This document shows positions 5,250 to 5,796 of a DNA stretch of 5,796 nucleotides, in pieces (the first letter of the stretch is position 1; every line of letters begins with the position of its first letter). Location: assembly GCA_009838385.1 (NCBI GenBank), contig VXRS01000066.1:7011-12806 (forward strand), written 5' to 3'. The position numbers and the translations under genes were made by a program. The notes under the pieces were generated by a model. The model was not told where the DNA came from, ran no database searches, and worked only from the letters and a program-made list of their open reading frames with translations. This DNA comes from Dehalococcoidia bacterium. GTDB lineage: Bacteria; Chloroflexota; Dehalococcoidia; Tepidiformales; Tepidiformaceae.

Positions 5250-5796
5250 TCGGCGAGTACATCGGCAACATCGCGATCGGCTACGTCCTCGGCTCGATCC
5301 CGACCGGACTGCTCCTTGGCTACCTCTGGCTGCGCAAGGACATCCGCGAATTCGGCAGCGGCAAGACCGGCATGACCAACATCCTGCGCACCGCCGGCCC
5401 CATCCCCGCCGCCCTCGGCCTCTTCGTCGACGTGGGTAAGGGCGCCGCGCCGGTCGTCATCGGCCGCTTCCTCTTCGATGACGTTGGCGTTGCCATGGCG
5501 GGCGGCGGAGCTGCGGTGGTCGGCCACGTCTGGCCGGTCTTCGCGGGGTTCCGCGGTGGCCGCGGAGTCGCGACCGCCCTCGGGACCCTCCTCGCTATCA
5601 CCCCCCTCCTCGCGCTCGCCATGCTCGGCGCGGGTGTGATTGCCGTTGGCATCACGCGCATGGCCTCCGTCATGTCGCTTGTTGGAGGGATTGCCGCCGT
5701 CGGTATCACCGGCGGACTCGCCCTCGCCGGTGACCTCGACCCCATCGTCGCCTGGTACGCCCTCGGCATGGTCGCGTTCCTCTACTACATGCACAT
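5246..5796 (+). CDS. plsY: Acyl-phosphate:glycerol-3-phosphate acyltransferase PlsY, 3'-truncated by window
   Basis: PlsY is the integral membrane enzyme that moves an acyl group from acyl phosphate to glycerol 3-phosphate, the first step of phospholipid synthesis. The 183 visible residues hold several hydrophobic segments. Motif 1 is GSGKTGMTNILR (37-48, usually GSGNxGATNxxR): Ser38, Asn45 and Arg48 are kept, while Lys40 and Met43 differ. DVGKGAAP lies at 62-69. Motif 2 is GHVWPVFAGFRGGRG (93-107), with two arginines where the family normally has lysines. The last full codon is His183, which by position (FLYYMH) should open motif 3, HxxNIxRL; the rest is outside the window. The ATG at 5246 overlaps the der stop by 4 nt and is preceded by GAGGAAGATGAG (5229-5240), a purine-rich ribosome site. 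Family assignment is firm. Full length is expected to be about 200 residues or slightly more. Confidence 0.94.
   Translation, partial: MIGEYIGNIAIGYVLGSIPTGLLLGYLWLRKDIREFGSGKTGMTNILRTAGPIPAALGLFVDVGKGAAPVVIGRFLFDDVGVAMAGGGAAVVGHVWPVFAGFRGGRGVATALGTLLAITPLLALAMLGAGVIAVGITRMASVMSLVGGIAAVGITGGLALAGDLDPIVAWYALGMVAFLYYMH

Overview
The window is very GC-rich (by eye in the mid-to-high 60s percent). It is densely coded, with strong C/G preference at third codon positions, bacterial tRNAs that encode their own 3' CCA, and short or overlapping gene junctions. The gene set is that of a bacterial chromosome and includes a membrane c-di-AMP cyclase with its YbbR partner. My best guess is a member of the Chloroflexota, possibly the Dehalococcoidia. 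This rests on the mix of an ADP-forming acetyl-CoA synthetase-type ATP-grasp protein, CdaA/YbbR, and Der next to PlsY at high GC. It is an inference that a phylogeny of any of these proteins could overturn. I see no mobile element, phage gene, CRISPR array or defence system.

Left part (1-640), all on the minus strand. Transcription runs leftward through tRNA-Trp(CCA), tRNA-Leu(GAG) and tRNA-Cys(GCA), then into the N-terminus of an ATP-grasp acyl/acetyl-CoA synthetase subunit cut by the window edge. Leu and Cys are only 11 nt apart and probably share a transcript. Both the Trp and Leu tRNAs have the same TACGAT -10 hexamer exactly 11 nt before the mature 5' end. The divergent gap 641-737 carries promoters for both directions. 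The 235-737 stretch without protein genes is explained by the three tRNAs and their promoters; I found no convincing terminator there.

Right part (738-5796), all on the plus strand. argF (ornithine carbamoyltransferase) has no Shine-Dalgarno sequence and may be leaderless. After a 72-nt gap with a TATGAT box and a perfect 16-bp palindrome comes a tight four-gene run: cdaA (diadenylate cyclase), cdaR/ybbR (its membrane-anchored regulator), der (ribosome-assembly GTPase) and plsY (acyl-phosphate:glycerol-3-phosphate acyltransferase, cut by the window edge). All three junctions overlap (8, 4 and 4 nt), so translational coupling is likely. The operon joins c-di-AMP signalling to ribosome assembly and phospholipid synthesis; glmM, the usual third gene of cdaA-cdaR loci in Firmicutes, is not next to them.

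The most unusual content is at the residue level. Three enzymes with otherwise intact folds and motifs carry changes in signature motifs: OTCase HCLP is HDLP, CdaA DGA is DMA, and PlsY GSGNxGATN is GSGKTGMTN with FRGGRG in place of FKGGKG. These may be lineage signatures or functional shifts. I found no clear sign of a wholly new system.
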